Under the pieces are notes generated by a model. That model worked only from the letters and a program-made list of their open reading frames with translations, was not told the DNA's origin and made no database searches. This document shows, piece after piece, positions 1 to 8,900 of a stretch of DNA of 64,000 nt (within the stretch, counting starts at the first letter, position 1; each line of letters starts with the position of its first letter). The stretch is from positions 62,001-126,000 of the forward strand of contig NZ_JANKOF010000002.1 of the NCBI RefSeq assembly GCF_024655565.1, in the 5' to 3' direction. This DNA comes from Nitratireductor sp. ZSWI3 (GTDB lineage: Bacteria > Pseudomonadota > Alphaproteobacteria > Rhizobiales > Rhizobiaceae). A program made the translations under genes and the position numbers.

Positions 1-551
1 TCGAGTTCAAGGAATACGGCGTGAAGCTGAATTTCACGCCCATCGTGCTCGACGACAGCAAGATCAACCTGCGCCTCAATCCCGAGGTGAGCGAGGTCGA
101 TCCGACGACCACCATCCGCACCGCCGACATCGAAATCCCGGCCTTCGTCACGCGCAAGGCCTCGACGGTGGTGGAACTGCGCGACGGCCAGAGCTTCGCC
201 ATCGCCGGTCTCCTGCAGTCGACGAACCGCAAGCTGCAGAGCCAGGTTCCCTGGCTCGGCCAGGTGCCGGTGCTCGGCGCCCTCTTCCGCTCCTCGAGCT
301 ACATCAAGAACGAGACGGACCTCGTGATCATCGTCACGCCGCGCCTCGTGCGGCCGGCCGGCCCGGGCCAGCAGGTCGCCACGCCGCTCGACCGCAAGCG
401 GCCGGCCAACGATCCGGAGTTCTTCCTGCTCGGCCAGCTCGAGGTGACGAAGGAGGTCATCCGCGCCTACGAGCTCGGCGAAGGCGTCACCGGCCCCTAC
501 GGCCATATGCTCGACGTTCCGAAGGACCAGATGATCTATGTCAAGAAATAG
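1..551 (+). CDS. cpaC: Tad/Flp pilus outer-membrane secretin CpaC, C-terminal part (5' truncated by window)
   Basis: The frame is open from the left edge of the window, so the N-terminus lies outside. The visible part is the core of the type II/III secretin domain: alternating beta strands, then GQSFAIAGLLQ, VPWLGQVPVLGALFRS and the NETDLVIIVTPRLVRP signature that ends the secretin fold. The protein forms the outer-membrane ring through which the Flp pilus passes. After the secretin domain comes a tail of about 60 residues of the kind seen in rhizobial CpaC. The next gene starts 14 bases before this stop codon, so translation is probably coupled. Family assignment is firm; the choice of CpaC over another secretin rests on the following tad genes. 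Confidence 0.93.
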   Translation, partial: EFKEYGVKLNFTPIVLDDSKINLRLNPEVSEVDPTTTIRTADIEIPAFVTRKASTVVELRDGQSFAIAGLLQSTNRKLQSQVPWLGQVPVLGALFRSSSYIKNETDLVIIVTPRLVRPAGPGQQVATPLDRKRPANDPEFFLLGQLEVTKEVIRAYELGEGVTGPYGHMLDVPKDQMIYVKK

Positions 552-831
552 GACTGTCCGCTTCATCCTGCCGGCCTGCCTTGGCATCCTTCTGTCTGGG
601 TGCGCCGACTACATGAACCACTATGACACCGTCACGCTCGAGGCCGGGAATGCCCAGGGCTACAACCGGCTGCTGCACGCCGACCAGCCGTTCAATCCCG
701 CGTCCCACGACCTGGCGATCGGCACGGATGGAACCCGCGCAGCCGATGCGGTGCGCAAGTACAAGGATTCCCAGAAGCCCGGCGCACAGCCGCAAACGAA
801 CGTCACGGTGAACGTCGGGAACGTCAACTAG
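538..831 (+). CDS. Small pilus-locus lipoprotein (CpaD-position)
   Basis: A 97-residue protein with a signal peptide that ends in a lipobox (LLSGC, Cys at about residue 22), so it should be a lipid-anchored outer-membrane or periplasmic protein. The rest is short, polar and ends in an NVTVNVGNVN repeat-like tail. It overlaps cpaC by 14 bases. Its position after the secretin is where CpaD, the secretin's lipoprotein partner, is found in Caulobacter, but it is much shorter than classical CpaD (about 200 residues). I infer a pilotin or CpaD-like role and cannot prove homology by eye. Confidence 0.75.
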   Translation: MSRNRTVRFILPACLGILLSGCADYMNHYDTVTLEAGNAQGYNRLLHADQPFNPASHDLAIGTDGTRAADAVRKYKDSQKPGAQPQTNVTVNVGNVN

Positions 832-832
832 T

Positions 833-867
833 GGTGCGATCCTGGCAGATGATGCCCATCTGCCAGG
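833..867 (+). repeat. Structured intergenic repeat, copy 1 (hairpin with 11-bp arms)
   Basis: GGTGCGATCC (833-842) leads into a perfect hairpin, arms 841-851 and 857-867 with a five-base loop, followed by an A-rich run. A second copy with the same head and the same CAGATG/CCATCTG core, but different flanking stem bases that still mostly pair, lies at 9263-9294. Here it sits between the lipoprotein gene and the next pilin gene inside the tad operon. It may modulate read-through or be a dispersed mini-repeat. Confidence 0.7.
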
Positions 868-972
868 AAAAATCGCCCCACCAGATCAACAGCTTGCGTC
901 CTCTCCGGCAGCGCTCGCAGAGGACGGCAGAAGGCAACGAAGAAGGACAGCGATCGAAACAGACGGGGCCGA

Positions 973-2448
973 ATGATGAAAGACATGCTCCATCTTGCCA
1001 GCCGCTTCAAGGACGACCAGGACGGCGTCGCGCTGATCCTCGTCTCGATCATGCTGCCGGTCATCATCGGCTTCGCATTGCTGGTCGTCGACATCTCGCG
1101 CGCCAATGGCCTCAAGAACGACCTTCAGAAAGGCGCCGACGCCTTCGCCATCGCCGCCGCGGCGGAACTGGACGGCCGATCCGATTCCATCACCCGGGCC
1201 AATCGCGCGATCGCCAATCTGGTCGACAACACCTACCGCTTCTCGAATGCCGGCACGCAGCAGACGCTGACCAGCGCCGGCATCACCCGACGCTATCTGA
1301 GAAGCCTGCCGGCAAACGACAGCGATCCCATCCCGGCGAGCATGGTGATCGCCGACGAGGTCAATTTCGCCCATGAGGCGCAGTTCGTCGAAGTCACCGT
1401 CAGTCCGGTCGGCTTTTCCGCTGTCTTCTCCGCCTCCTTCTTCGGCGGCAGCAACAGTTTCAACGTGGGCGCCGTCGCCGTTGCCGGCAATTCGGGTGCC
1501 ATCATCTGCGAGATGACGCCGCTCTTCATCTGCAACCCGTTCCCGGGCCAGGATTTCCACACCGTCGCCACCGATGACAATTTCTACCGCCGGAGCATCA
1601 AGCTGGTGGTCGGCGGCACGTCGTGGGGGCCAGGCAATTTCGGCTTCCTGCGGCCCAAGGACGACCACGGCTATGGCGAGGACAAGCTGGCCGAAGACCT
1701 GGCGCGCGGCACTCTCCCTGAATGCGTCAGCCGGCGGCAGGTCTACACCCAGACGGGCAATCTGACGGAGAAGGCGAAGGCCGCGTTCAACACCCGCTTC
1801 GACATCTACGCCAAAGGCGCCGGCGCCTTCCCTTCGAAGTCCAATGCGAGCTGGCCGCCGGCGCCGAACATCCGCAAAGGTTTCATGTACACCCCGAAGG
1901 GCGGCAATCCGGGCAGCAATGCGTGCGACATGCAGCTTGCAACCGACCCGTCCCGGTTTCGCCCGCTCACTCCCGACACCGCGTTTTCGGGACAGATCGG
2001 CAACGGCTCGTGGGACTACGAAGGCTATCTCAGTGCCAACGGGTTCAGCGCGGCCGACATGGCCGGTTTCACCGACGAGGATGGAAACGCCTATTCCAAC
2101 AGCAACCCGCCGAGCCGCTACGAGCTCTACAAATACGAGATCGCGCACAACCTGGTGGGCGATGCTTCGCTCGGCGGCGAAATCGGCACGCCCGCATGCC
2201 ATGCCACCGTCGGCGATGCGAAGCGGCGGATGATCCACGCCGCCGTCCTCGACTGCTCCGACCCCGCCGTGCAGACCCAGTTGCAGGGTCAGTCCGGCTC
2301 GCCGCCGGCGATCGGCTTTGCGAGCTTCTTCCTCACCGAAGCGGTGACCGGCAACGTGGTGATGGCGGAGATCGTCGACATCGACGGCGTCAACGGCCGC
2401 GGCACGATGACCAACTTCGTGCGCGAAGACGTGCAGCTCTACAGGTGA
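973..2448 (+). CDS. TadG-like Tad pilus assembly protein
   Basis: A 491-residue protein. Residues about 15-50 carry the hallmark of the TadG family: a charged start, DQDGVALILVSIMLPVIIGFALLVVDISRA (one membrane segment), then NGLKNDLQKGADAFAIAAAAELDG, the TadE/TadG pseudopilin-like segment. The long remainder is a periplasmic region with many Gly, Asn and a few Cys. TadG proteins are thought to help assemble or anchor the Flp pilus. Start: ATG 973; a second ATG follows at once at 976. The 141 bases upstream hold the hairpin repeat. It overlaps the next gene by one base (TGATG). Confidence 0.85.
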   Translation: MMKDMLHLASRFKDDQDGVALILVSIMLPVIIGFALLVVDISRANGLKNDLQKGADAFAIAAAAELDGRSDSITRANRAIANLVDNTYRFSNAGTQQTLTSAGITRRYLRSLPANDSDPIPASMVIADEVNFAHEAQFVEVTVSPVGFSAVFSASFFGGSNSFNVGAVAVAGNSGAIICEMTPLFICNPFPGQDFHTVATDDNFYRRSIKLVVGGTSWGPGNFGFLRPKDDHGYGEDKLAEDLARGTLPECVSRRQVYTQTGNLTEKAKAAFNTRFDIYAKGAGAFPSKSNASWPPAPNIRKGFMYTPKGGNPGSNACDMQLATDPSRFRPLTPDTAFSGQIGNGSWDYEGYLSANGFSAADMAGFTDEDGNAYSNSNPPSRYELYKYEIAHNLVGDASLGGEIGTPACHATVGDAKRRMIHAAVLDCSDPAVQTQLQGQSGSPPAIGFASFFLTEAVTGNVVMAEIVDIDGVNGRGTMTNFVREDVQLYR

Positions 2449-2966
2449 TGACCATGCCGCACCCGACCCGCTCCCTTGCCAGACGTTTTTGCAGCGACCA
2501 GCGCGGCTCCGTCCTCGTCGAGATGACGCTGATCACGCCGTTGATGATCGCGCTCTCGGCAGGCGTCTTCGAGTTCGGCAACCTTTTCTACAAGAAGCTG
2601 CTGATCGAGGCCGGGCTGCGCGATGCGGCGCGCTATGCGGCACGCTGCAATCAGACGTTCCAGCCGGCGCTCGATTGCGAGGCGAACGCCCGCAACATCG
2701 CCGTCTTCGGCAACGTCTCCGGAACCGGTGCGGCACGCGTCAGCGGCTGGACCACCGCCGTGGTGACGGTCGATCAGGACTACCTGCAGACCGATGCCGT
2801 GGTTTCCGACGTGCAGGTCTATCGGAGCGACGGCGACTACGTCTACACCGTGCGCGCGGCGACGAGCTTTGCCGTACCGCCCGCGGACGCCTCGCTGCTT
2901 GCCTATATCGGTCTCGGCACCGTGACCCTGACCGCCTCACAGGAGGAGCGCTATGTGGGGTGGTGA
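2448..2966 (+). CDS. TadE-family pseudopilin
   Basis: A 172-residue protein with the TadE signature near the N-terminus: CSDQRGSVLVEMTLITPLMIALSAGVFEFGNLFYKKLLIEAGLRDAARYAAR. The Glu five residues into the hydrophobic stretch is the conserved residue of prepilin-like proteins processed by CpaA-type peptidases. ATG 2448 overlaps the TGA of the preceding gene, and the 3' end overlaps the next gene by 14 bases, so the three pseudopilin-like genes are read as a coupled set. A longer open frame runs upstream inside tadG but is not coding. Confidence 0.88.
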   Translation: MTMPHPTRSLARRFCSDQRGSVLVEMTLITPLMIALSAGVFEFGNLFYKKLLIEAGLRDAARYAARCNQTFQPALDCEANARNIAVFGNVSGTGAARVSGWTTAVVTVDQDYLQTDAVVSDVQVYRSDGDYVYTVRAATSFAVPPADASLLAYIGLGTVTLTASQEERYVGW

Positions 2967-3558
2967 GAGATCGCCGATCCGGCGTTTGCAGACCGAGGAA
3001 AACGGCGCGGCGATGGTCGAGATGAGCATCAGCATCGTGCTGCTCCTGGTGCTCACCCTGGGGTTCGTCGATCTGGGCTACGCCTATTACCAATGGAACG
3101 CGGCATCGAGCGCCGTCCAGGTGGGCGCGCGGATGGCCTCGATTTCCGATCCCCTGATCGACGGCGTGGCGAGCGCCGGCAATGCAAGCCCGCCCGTTCC
3201 CGGAGATCCCTCGCTCGCCTACGGCTTTGCCTGTACCGGCGGCACCGACTGCAAGCCGGTGGAATTCAACAGAATCTTTTACGGGGACGACAGCGACTGC
3301 ACCTCGGCCGCCGGTGTCCGGCGCGGCATGTGCGACGTCTTCCCCCGCCTGACGCCGGGCAACGTCGAGGTCAGCTACACCGGCAGCGGCCTCGGGTATC
3401 AGACGCGGCCGGGCGGCGCCGTGCCGACCATCACCGTGAAGCTCAAGGGCATGACCTTCCAGTTCTTCTTTCTGGGCGGGCTGCTCGGCTTCACCAACAT
3501 CGCCATGCCCTCCATGCTCAGCACCGTGACGGGCGAAGATATGAAGAGCACGTTCTGA
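2953..3558 (+). CDS. TadE/TadF-family pseudopilin
   Basis: A 201-residue protein with ENGAAMVEMSISIVLLLVLTLGFVDLGYAYYQWNAASSAVQVGARMA near its start, the TadE-like processing and membrane segment. The C-terminal part contains four Cys in a region rich in Gly and Asp and a hydrophobic FQFFFLGGLLGF stretch. In tad operons a second, larger TadE-like protein is usually called TadF. The start ATG 2953 lies inside the 3' end of tadE and the stop overlaps the ATG of cpaE. Confidence 0.82.
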   Translation: MWGGERSPIRRLQTEENGAAMVEMSISIVLLLVLTLGFVDLGYAYYQWNAASSAVQVGARMASISDPLIDGVASAGNASPPVPGDPSLAYGFACTGGTDCKPVEFNRIFYGDDSDCTSAAGVRRGMCDVFPRLTPGNVEVSYTGSGLGYQTRPGGAVPTITVKLKGMTFQFFFLGGLLGFTNIAMPSMLSTVTGEDMKSTF

Positions 3559-4724
3559 TGAACGCCATCCACCAGAAGGTTCAGCCGACTCGGCGCAAAC
3601 GCGTCGCCCTTTATTCGTCGGACGACGGTTTCCGCAGCGAGATCGCCGCACGGCTCGAAGCGCTGGCAATCTACGACGTCCAGTCCGGCGGCGTGGAGGA
3701 GTTCCTCAACGGGGCCGGAAAGGACAACCGGCCGACGCTGATCGTGCTCGATGTCGCCGACGGGGTGATGCTCGACGACCGGCGGCTGGCGGCCGCGCGC
3801 GCCTCGTGGGGGCAGGTGCCGATCATCGCCGTCTCGGCGGAACTGCCTCCGGAGCGCATGCGCAATCTCGTTCGCATCAACGCAGCCGACTGGCTGCGCA
3901 AGCCCGTCGACGCCAAGGAGCTCATCAGCGCGGTGACCTTCCACGACAGCGGAGACCAGTCGCATGGCTGCCGCATCATCACCTGCGTGGGAGCTGGCGG
4001 CGGCGCCGGAGCCACCACCATGGCGCTTGCCGCCACCGACCATCTCGTCAGGAAATCCAAACAGCGCGCCGCCGACACCTGTCTCGTCGATCTCGATTTC
4101 CAGAACGCCAATTGCGGCGCTTATCTCAATCTGTTCAACGAATTCGATCTCGACGGGGTGATCGGCCAGCCGGATCGGCTCGACGTCGAGCTCATGGACG
4201 TCATCAAGCTGACGCGCGATCCCGGCTTCACGCTCTACACGTTCGAGCGCCCCGCCCTTCCCTATGAGCCCAGGGGCAGCGACTTCGTGCTGCGGCTGCT
4301 CGATCTCGCCGCCTACCGGTTCGAGGATGTGGTGGTCGACCTGCCGCATGTGGAAACGCCCTGGTCGAACGCGGTCCTTTCGGCCAGCGACCGGATCTTC
4401 CTGGTCTTCGAGCTGAACATCGCCTCGCTCAGGCAGGCCAAGCGGCTCTATTTGAAGATCCGCGCCTTGCGCAACAACAGCGCCGACGGCATCACGCTGG
4501 TCGCCAACAAGCACAAGCGCAAGCTTTTCGGAAACCACTTCTCGCACCGCGAACTGCAGAAGATCTTCAAGGACAAGAGCATCCGCTCGGTTCCCTATGA
4601 CCGCGAGCTTCTGACCGACGCCCTCAACCGCGCCCTGCTGCCCACGGAGGTGCACGCCCGCGCCCGCTTGAACAAGGATTTCGCAAAACTCTTCAAGGAG
4701 TGCCTGGATGACCGGGAACGCTGA
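3558..4724 (+). CDS. cpaE: Pilus assembly ATPase CpaE/TadZ (MinD/ParA-like)
   Basis: A 388-residue protein. Residues about 15-125 form a receiver-like domain (VALYSSDD, LIVLDVAD, VPIIAVSAE, RKPVDAKELI) and residues about 135-385 a ParA/MinD-type ATPase with a Gly-rich deviant Walker A (GAGGGAGATTMA), a VDLDFQNAN motif and VVVDLPHV. CpaE/TadZ proteins place the Tad machine at the cell pole. ATG 3558 overlaps the stop of the preceding pseudopilin. The catalytic lysine pattern of the P-loop is not classical, as is common in TadZ. The cpaF, tadB and tadC genes that usually follow are not next in line here. Confidence 0.9.
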   Translation: MNAIHQKVQPTRRKRVALYSSDDGFRSEIAARLEALAIYDVQSGGVEEFLNGAGKDNRPTLIVLDVADGVMLDDRRLAAARASWGQVPIIAVSAELPPERMRNLVRINAADWLRKPVDAKELISAVTFHDSGDQSHGCRIITCVGAGGGAGATTMALAATDHLVRKSKQRAADTCLVDLDFQNANCGAYLNLFNEFDLDGVIGQPDRLDVELMDVIKLTRDPGFTLYTFERPALPYEPRGSDFVLRLLDLAAYRFEDVVVDLPHVETPWSNAVLSASDRIFLVFELNIASLRQAKRLYLKIRALRNNSADGITLVANKHKRKLFGNHFSHRELQKIFKDKSIRSVPYDRELLTDALNRALLPTEVHARARLNKDFAKLFKECLDDRER

Positions 4725-5307
4725 GGCGCGCCGGCACGCCTTCCCGGCGGCGCTGATCATCGGCCTTGCTCTGATCATCCTGCCGGCGGGCGAGATCGGC
4801 GCGCAGACGACGGTCGCGGTCCGCGGGCACAAACGCCCGCCTCTGCCGGCCATGGGACCGAGCTTCCGCCAGCAGGTCTCCTTTCCGACGAACCAGGCGC
4901 GCGGAACCATCGTCATCCGCAAGGACGAACGGGCGCTCTACCTCGTAGAGGGCAACGGCCGCGCCCTGCGCTACATGATCAGCGTCGGGCGCGACGGGTT
5001 CGGATGGACAGGCACGGTGCGCATCGGCGCCAAGCGCGAATGGCCGGACTGGCGTCCGCCGGCACAGATGCGCCGGCGCCAGCCGGGCCTGCCGGAGTTC
5101 GTTCCGGCCGGCCCCTACAATCCGCTCGGCGCACGGGCGCTTTATCTGTACGAAGGCAGCCGCGACACGCTCTACCGCATTCACGGCACCAATGATCCGG
5201 ACGGCGTCGGCTTTGACGGGACCTCGGGCTGCTTTCGCCTGACCAACACGGATGCCGTCGACCTTTTCAATCGCGTCGGCATCGGAACGAGGGTGGTGGT
5301 GCAATGA
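4708..5307 (+). CDS. L,D-transpeptidase (YkuD domain), periplasmic, in the tad operon
   Basis: A 199-residue protein with a signal segment (AALIIGLALIILPAGEIGA) and a YkuD domain at about residues 65-199. The active-site block is clear: RIHGTNDPDG followed by TSGCFRLTN, giving the catalytic His and Cys. Such enzymes form 3-3 peptidoglycan cross-links or attach proteins to peptidoglycan. The gene begins 17 bases inside cpaE and overlaps the next gene by four bases, so it is co-translated with pilus genes. A local wall-remodelling role for pilus assembly is an inference from position only. Confidence 0.88.
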   Translation: MTGNAEARRHAFPAALIIGLALIILPAGEIGAQTTVAVRGHKRPPLPAMGPSFRQQVSFPTNQARGTIVIRKDERALYLVEGNGRALRYMISVGRDGFGWTGTVRIGAKREWPDWRPPAQMRRRQPGLPEFVPAGPYNPLGARALYLYEGSRDTLYRIHGTNDPDGVGFDGTSGCFRLTNTDAVDLFNRVGIGTRVVVQ

Positions 5308-5873
5308 TGACGAAGATCGATTCCCTGACCGGGGACGCGGCCGAAACCCGCAGCTTGGCCGCTGGCGGCAGAAGCGGTTTCCCCTCGGTCCTGGTCGCGG
5401 CGGCATTCGCCATCACGGTGATCAACGTGATGGCGGCGGTGTACCTCTACAAGGCGAAGAGCGAGCTCACCGCGCTCGACGGCAGGCTGGAAGATCTCGC
5501 GTCATTTGAAAAGCGCCTTCAGGCACGGCTCGACGGCGTGAACAACGGCCTGCAGAGCCAGTTCGATCTCCTCAACCGCAATCTTCAGGGTCAGTTCTAC
5601 GACCTCGCCACCAGGATCGATCGCCAGGAACGCTCCCTGCAGGCCTTTGCCGAGCGTCGCCTCGACGGGATAGGCTACGCGAGCCGCCCGCCCGACGAAC
5701 CGGTCACCGATCCGGCGTCCGCGCCGGCGAAGGTCGCCGAGAACCTGCCGGCTGCAACGAGTGCAGCCAAGGCCGGCGCGCGCCCGGCACGGACCGCCCC
5801 GCCCAAGCCGAGCGCCTCATATCAGCGCCTCGAGAGCCCCGACGGCAAGGTGTACTACAAAAAGATGCGCTAG
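5304..5873 (+). CDS. Single-pass membrane protein with coiled coil, end of tad operon
   Basis: A 189-residue protein with one membrane segment (PSVLVAAAFAITVINVMAAVYLY, about 27-49), then a predicted coiled coil (about 50-125, heptads rich in Leu, Gln and Arg), an Ala/Pro-rich stretch and a short conserved-looking tail (SPDGKVYYKKM). No enzyme domain is seen. It overlaps the L,D-transpeptidase gene by four bases (ATGATGA) and is followed by a hairpin, so it is probably the last gene of the operon. Function unknown; a scaffold for the transpeptidase or pilus machine is possible. Confidence 0.72.
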   Translation: MMTKIDSLTGDAAETRSLAAGGRSGFPSVLVAAAFAITVINVMAAVYLYKAKSELTALDGRLEDLASFEKRLQARLDGVNNGLQSQFDLLNRNLQGQFYDLATRIDRQERSLQAFAERRLDGIGYASRPPDEPVTDPASAPAKVAENLPAATSAAKAGARPARTAPPKPSASYQRLESPDGKVYYKKMR

Positions 5874-5906
5874 ATCGTCCCGCCTTTTCATGAAGACGGG
5901 ACGATC
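5873..5906 (+). terminator. Hairpin between convergent tad operon and RND pump gene
   Basis: Perfect 10-bp arms (GATCGTCCCG at 5873-5882 and its complement at 5897-5906), extended by a few more pairs around a short loop. It lies directly after the last tad-operon stop and before the end of the opposing RND gene, so it could stop transcription from both sides. There is no long T run, so efficiency is uncertain. Confidence 0.6.
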
Positions 5907-5927
5907 GCTCGCATTGTTTTGGGTCGT

Positions 5928-8900
5928 TCATGCGGCGTCGGTTGACTCCGCACGCAGGAGCGGTTGCACGGTCGGCTGATTGGCCGCCCCCTCCTCTTCC
6001 TTCGCGGGAACGACCGGGATCGTGCCCTCCCCCGTATGCTTCAGCGGCCGGTTGCCCGTGAGCGCCCGCAAAAGCACGTAGAAGACGGGGGTCAGGAAGA
6101 TGCCGAAGGCGGTGACGCCGATCATGCCGGCGAAAACGGCGATGCCCATGGCGATCCGCATCTCGGCCCCCGCGCCAGTCGAGTAGACGAGCGGCACCAC
6201 ACCCATGATGAAGGCCATGGAGGTCATCAGGATGGGGCGCAGCCTGAGGCGCGCGGCCTCGACCGCGGCATCCTTCGGGGAGAGCCCGGCAAACTCGAGC
6301 TCGCGCGCAAACTCGACGATCAGGATCGCGTTCTTGGCGGACAGTCCGACGAGCACGATCAATCCGATCTGGGTGAAGATGTTGTTGTCGCCCTGGGTGA
6401 GCCACACGCCGGTCAGGGCCGACAGGATGCTCATCGGCACGATCATGATGATCGCCAGCGGCAGCGCCAGGCTCTCATAGAGTGCCGCCAGCACCAGGAA
6501 CACCAGGAGCAGCGCCAGCGGGAAGATGATCACGCCCGAGTTGCCGGCCAGGATCTGCTGGTAGGTAAGGTCCGTCCACTCGAAGCCGATGCCGGGCGGC
6601 AGCGTCTCCTCGGCGATACGCTCGACGGCGGCCTGCGCCTCGCCGGACGAATAGCCCGGAGCCGGCCCGCCATTGATGTCGGCCGTCAGGAAGCCGTTGT
6701 AGCGCATGGCACGCTCTGGCCCGGAGCTCTGCTGCACATTCAACAGGGCCGAGAGCGGAATCATCTCGCCCGACTGCGACCGCACCTCCAATTTGCCGAT
6801 GTCCTCCGCACGACCGCGGAACGGCGCGTCAGCCTGGACCCGAACGGAGTATGTCCGGCCGAACTGGTTGAAGTCGTTGACATAGAGCGAGCCGAGATAG
6901 ATCTGCAGCGTCTCGAAGACGTCGGTCACCGCCACGCCGAGCTGGTGCGCCTTGGTGCGGTCGAGATCGGCGTAGAGTTGCGGCACGTTGATCTGATAGC
7001 TGGAGAAGAGGCCAGCCAGTTCCGGCGTCTGATACGCCTTTCCGAGAAACGCTTTGGTCGCCGCATCGAGCGCTTCATAGCCCAGACCGTTGCGGTCCTC
7101 GATCTGCAGCTTGAACCCGCCGATCGTGCCGAGCCCCTGCACCGGTGGCGGTGGGAACATGGCGATGAACGCCTCCTGGATGCCCGCAAACTTCTGATTG
7201 AGCTGCATCGCGATGGCACCGCCGGAAAGGTCCGGTGTCGTCCGCTCCTCGAAGGGCTTTAGCGAAAGGAACACGATGCCCGCATTCGAACTGTTGGTGA
7301 AACCGTTGATCGACAAGCCGGGGAACGCGATCGCGCTCTCCACGCCCGGCTGATCGAGGGCGACGTCGCCCATGCGCCGGATCACCTCTTCGGTCCGGTC
7401 GAGCGTCGCGCCGTCCGGAAGCTGGGCGAAGCCGACGAGGTACTGCTTGTCCTGCGCCGGCACGAACCCGCCCGGAACCTTGTTGAAGACGAACACCGTC
7501 GCGCCGACGAGCACCAGATAGAGCCCCATGATGAGGGTCTTGCGCGAAAGGATGCCGCGCACGCCCCTGCTATAGGCATTCGAGCTCGTGCCGAAGACCC
7601 GATTGAAGCCGCGGAAGAACCAGCCGAACAGGCTGTCGATCAACCGGGTGAGCCAATCCTTAGGTGCATCGTGCCCGCGCAGCAGGAGCGCTGCCAGCGC
7701 CGGCGACAGCGTCAGCGAGTTGAAGGCGGAGATCACGGTCGAAATCGCGATCGTCAACGCGAACTGACGATAGAACTGCCCCGTGAGCCCGGAGATGAAC
7801 GCCAGCGGCACGAAGACGGCCACCAGCACGAGGGCGATGGCGACGATCGGACCGGAGACCTCGCGCATGGCGCGGTAGGTGGCCTGGCGCGGCGACAGCC
7901 CCTCCTCGATGTTGCGTTCCACATTCTCCACCACGACGATGGCGTCGTCGACCACGATGCCGATCGCCAGCACCAGTCCGAACAGGCTCAGCGCGTTGAT
8001 CGAAAAACCGAAGACATAGAGGACCGCGAAGGTGCCGACGATGGAGACGGGGACGGCCACCAGCGGGATGATGGAGGCTCGCCAGGTCTGCAGGAAGACG
8101 ATGACGACGAGCACGACGAGCGCGATCGCCTCCAGCAGCGTGTGCACCACCGCATCGATCGAGGCGCGGACGAATTGCGTCGTGTCGTAGACGATGCGGT
8201 ATTCCACGCCCTCCGGCATGGTGAGCTGCAATTCGTCCATGACCTGCTGGATGTCGTCCGAGATCTGGATGGCGTTGGAGTTCGGTGCCTGGAAGATGCC
8301 GATGGCGACGGCCTGCTTGTTGTCGAGCAGCGAGCGCAGAGCGTATTCGGCCGAGCCGAGCTCGACGCGGGCAATGTCGCGCAGCCGCGTGATCTCGCCG
8401 CCCTCGCCGGTCTTGACGATGATGTCGCCGAACTGCTCCGGCGTTCTGAGCCGGCCCTGCGCGTTGACCGAAAGCTGCAGGTCGATGCCCGGCAGGCTCG
8501 GTGCGCCGCCCACCACGCCGGCCGCCGCCTGGATGTTCTGTTCGCGGATCGCGCCGACCACCTCGCTCGCCGACAGGCCCCGCTCGGCGATCTTCTGCGG
8601 ATCGAGCCAGACGCGCATAGAATAGTCGCCCGACCCGAAGACCTGTACCTGGCCGACGCCTTCGATCCGCGCCAGTTGGTCCTTCACCTTGAGCACCGCG
8701 TAATTGCGCAGGTAGGTGATGTCATAGCGGTCGTTCGGCGACAGGAGATGCACGACCATGGTCAAATCGGGAGAGCTCTTGACCGTCGTCACGCCGAGCC
8801 GCCGCACCTCCTCGGGAAGTCTCGGCTCGGCCTGGGCAACGCGGTTTTGCACCAGCTGCTGCGCCCGGTCGGGATCGGTGCCGAGTTTGAACGTGACGGT

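Noticed and set aside
886-2238. 450-codon minus-strand frame opposite tadG
   Set aside because: Antisense of a clear TadG-like gene; third-codon GC bias makes such shadows long.
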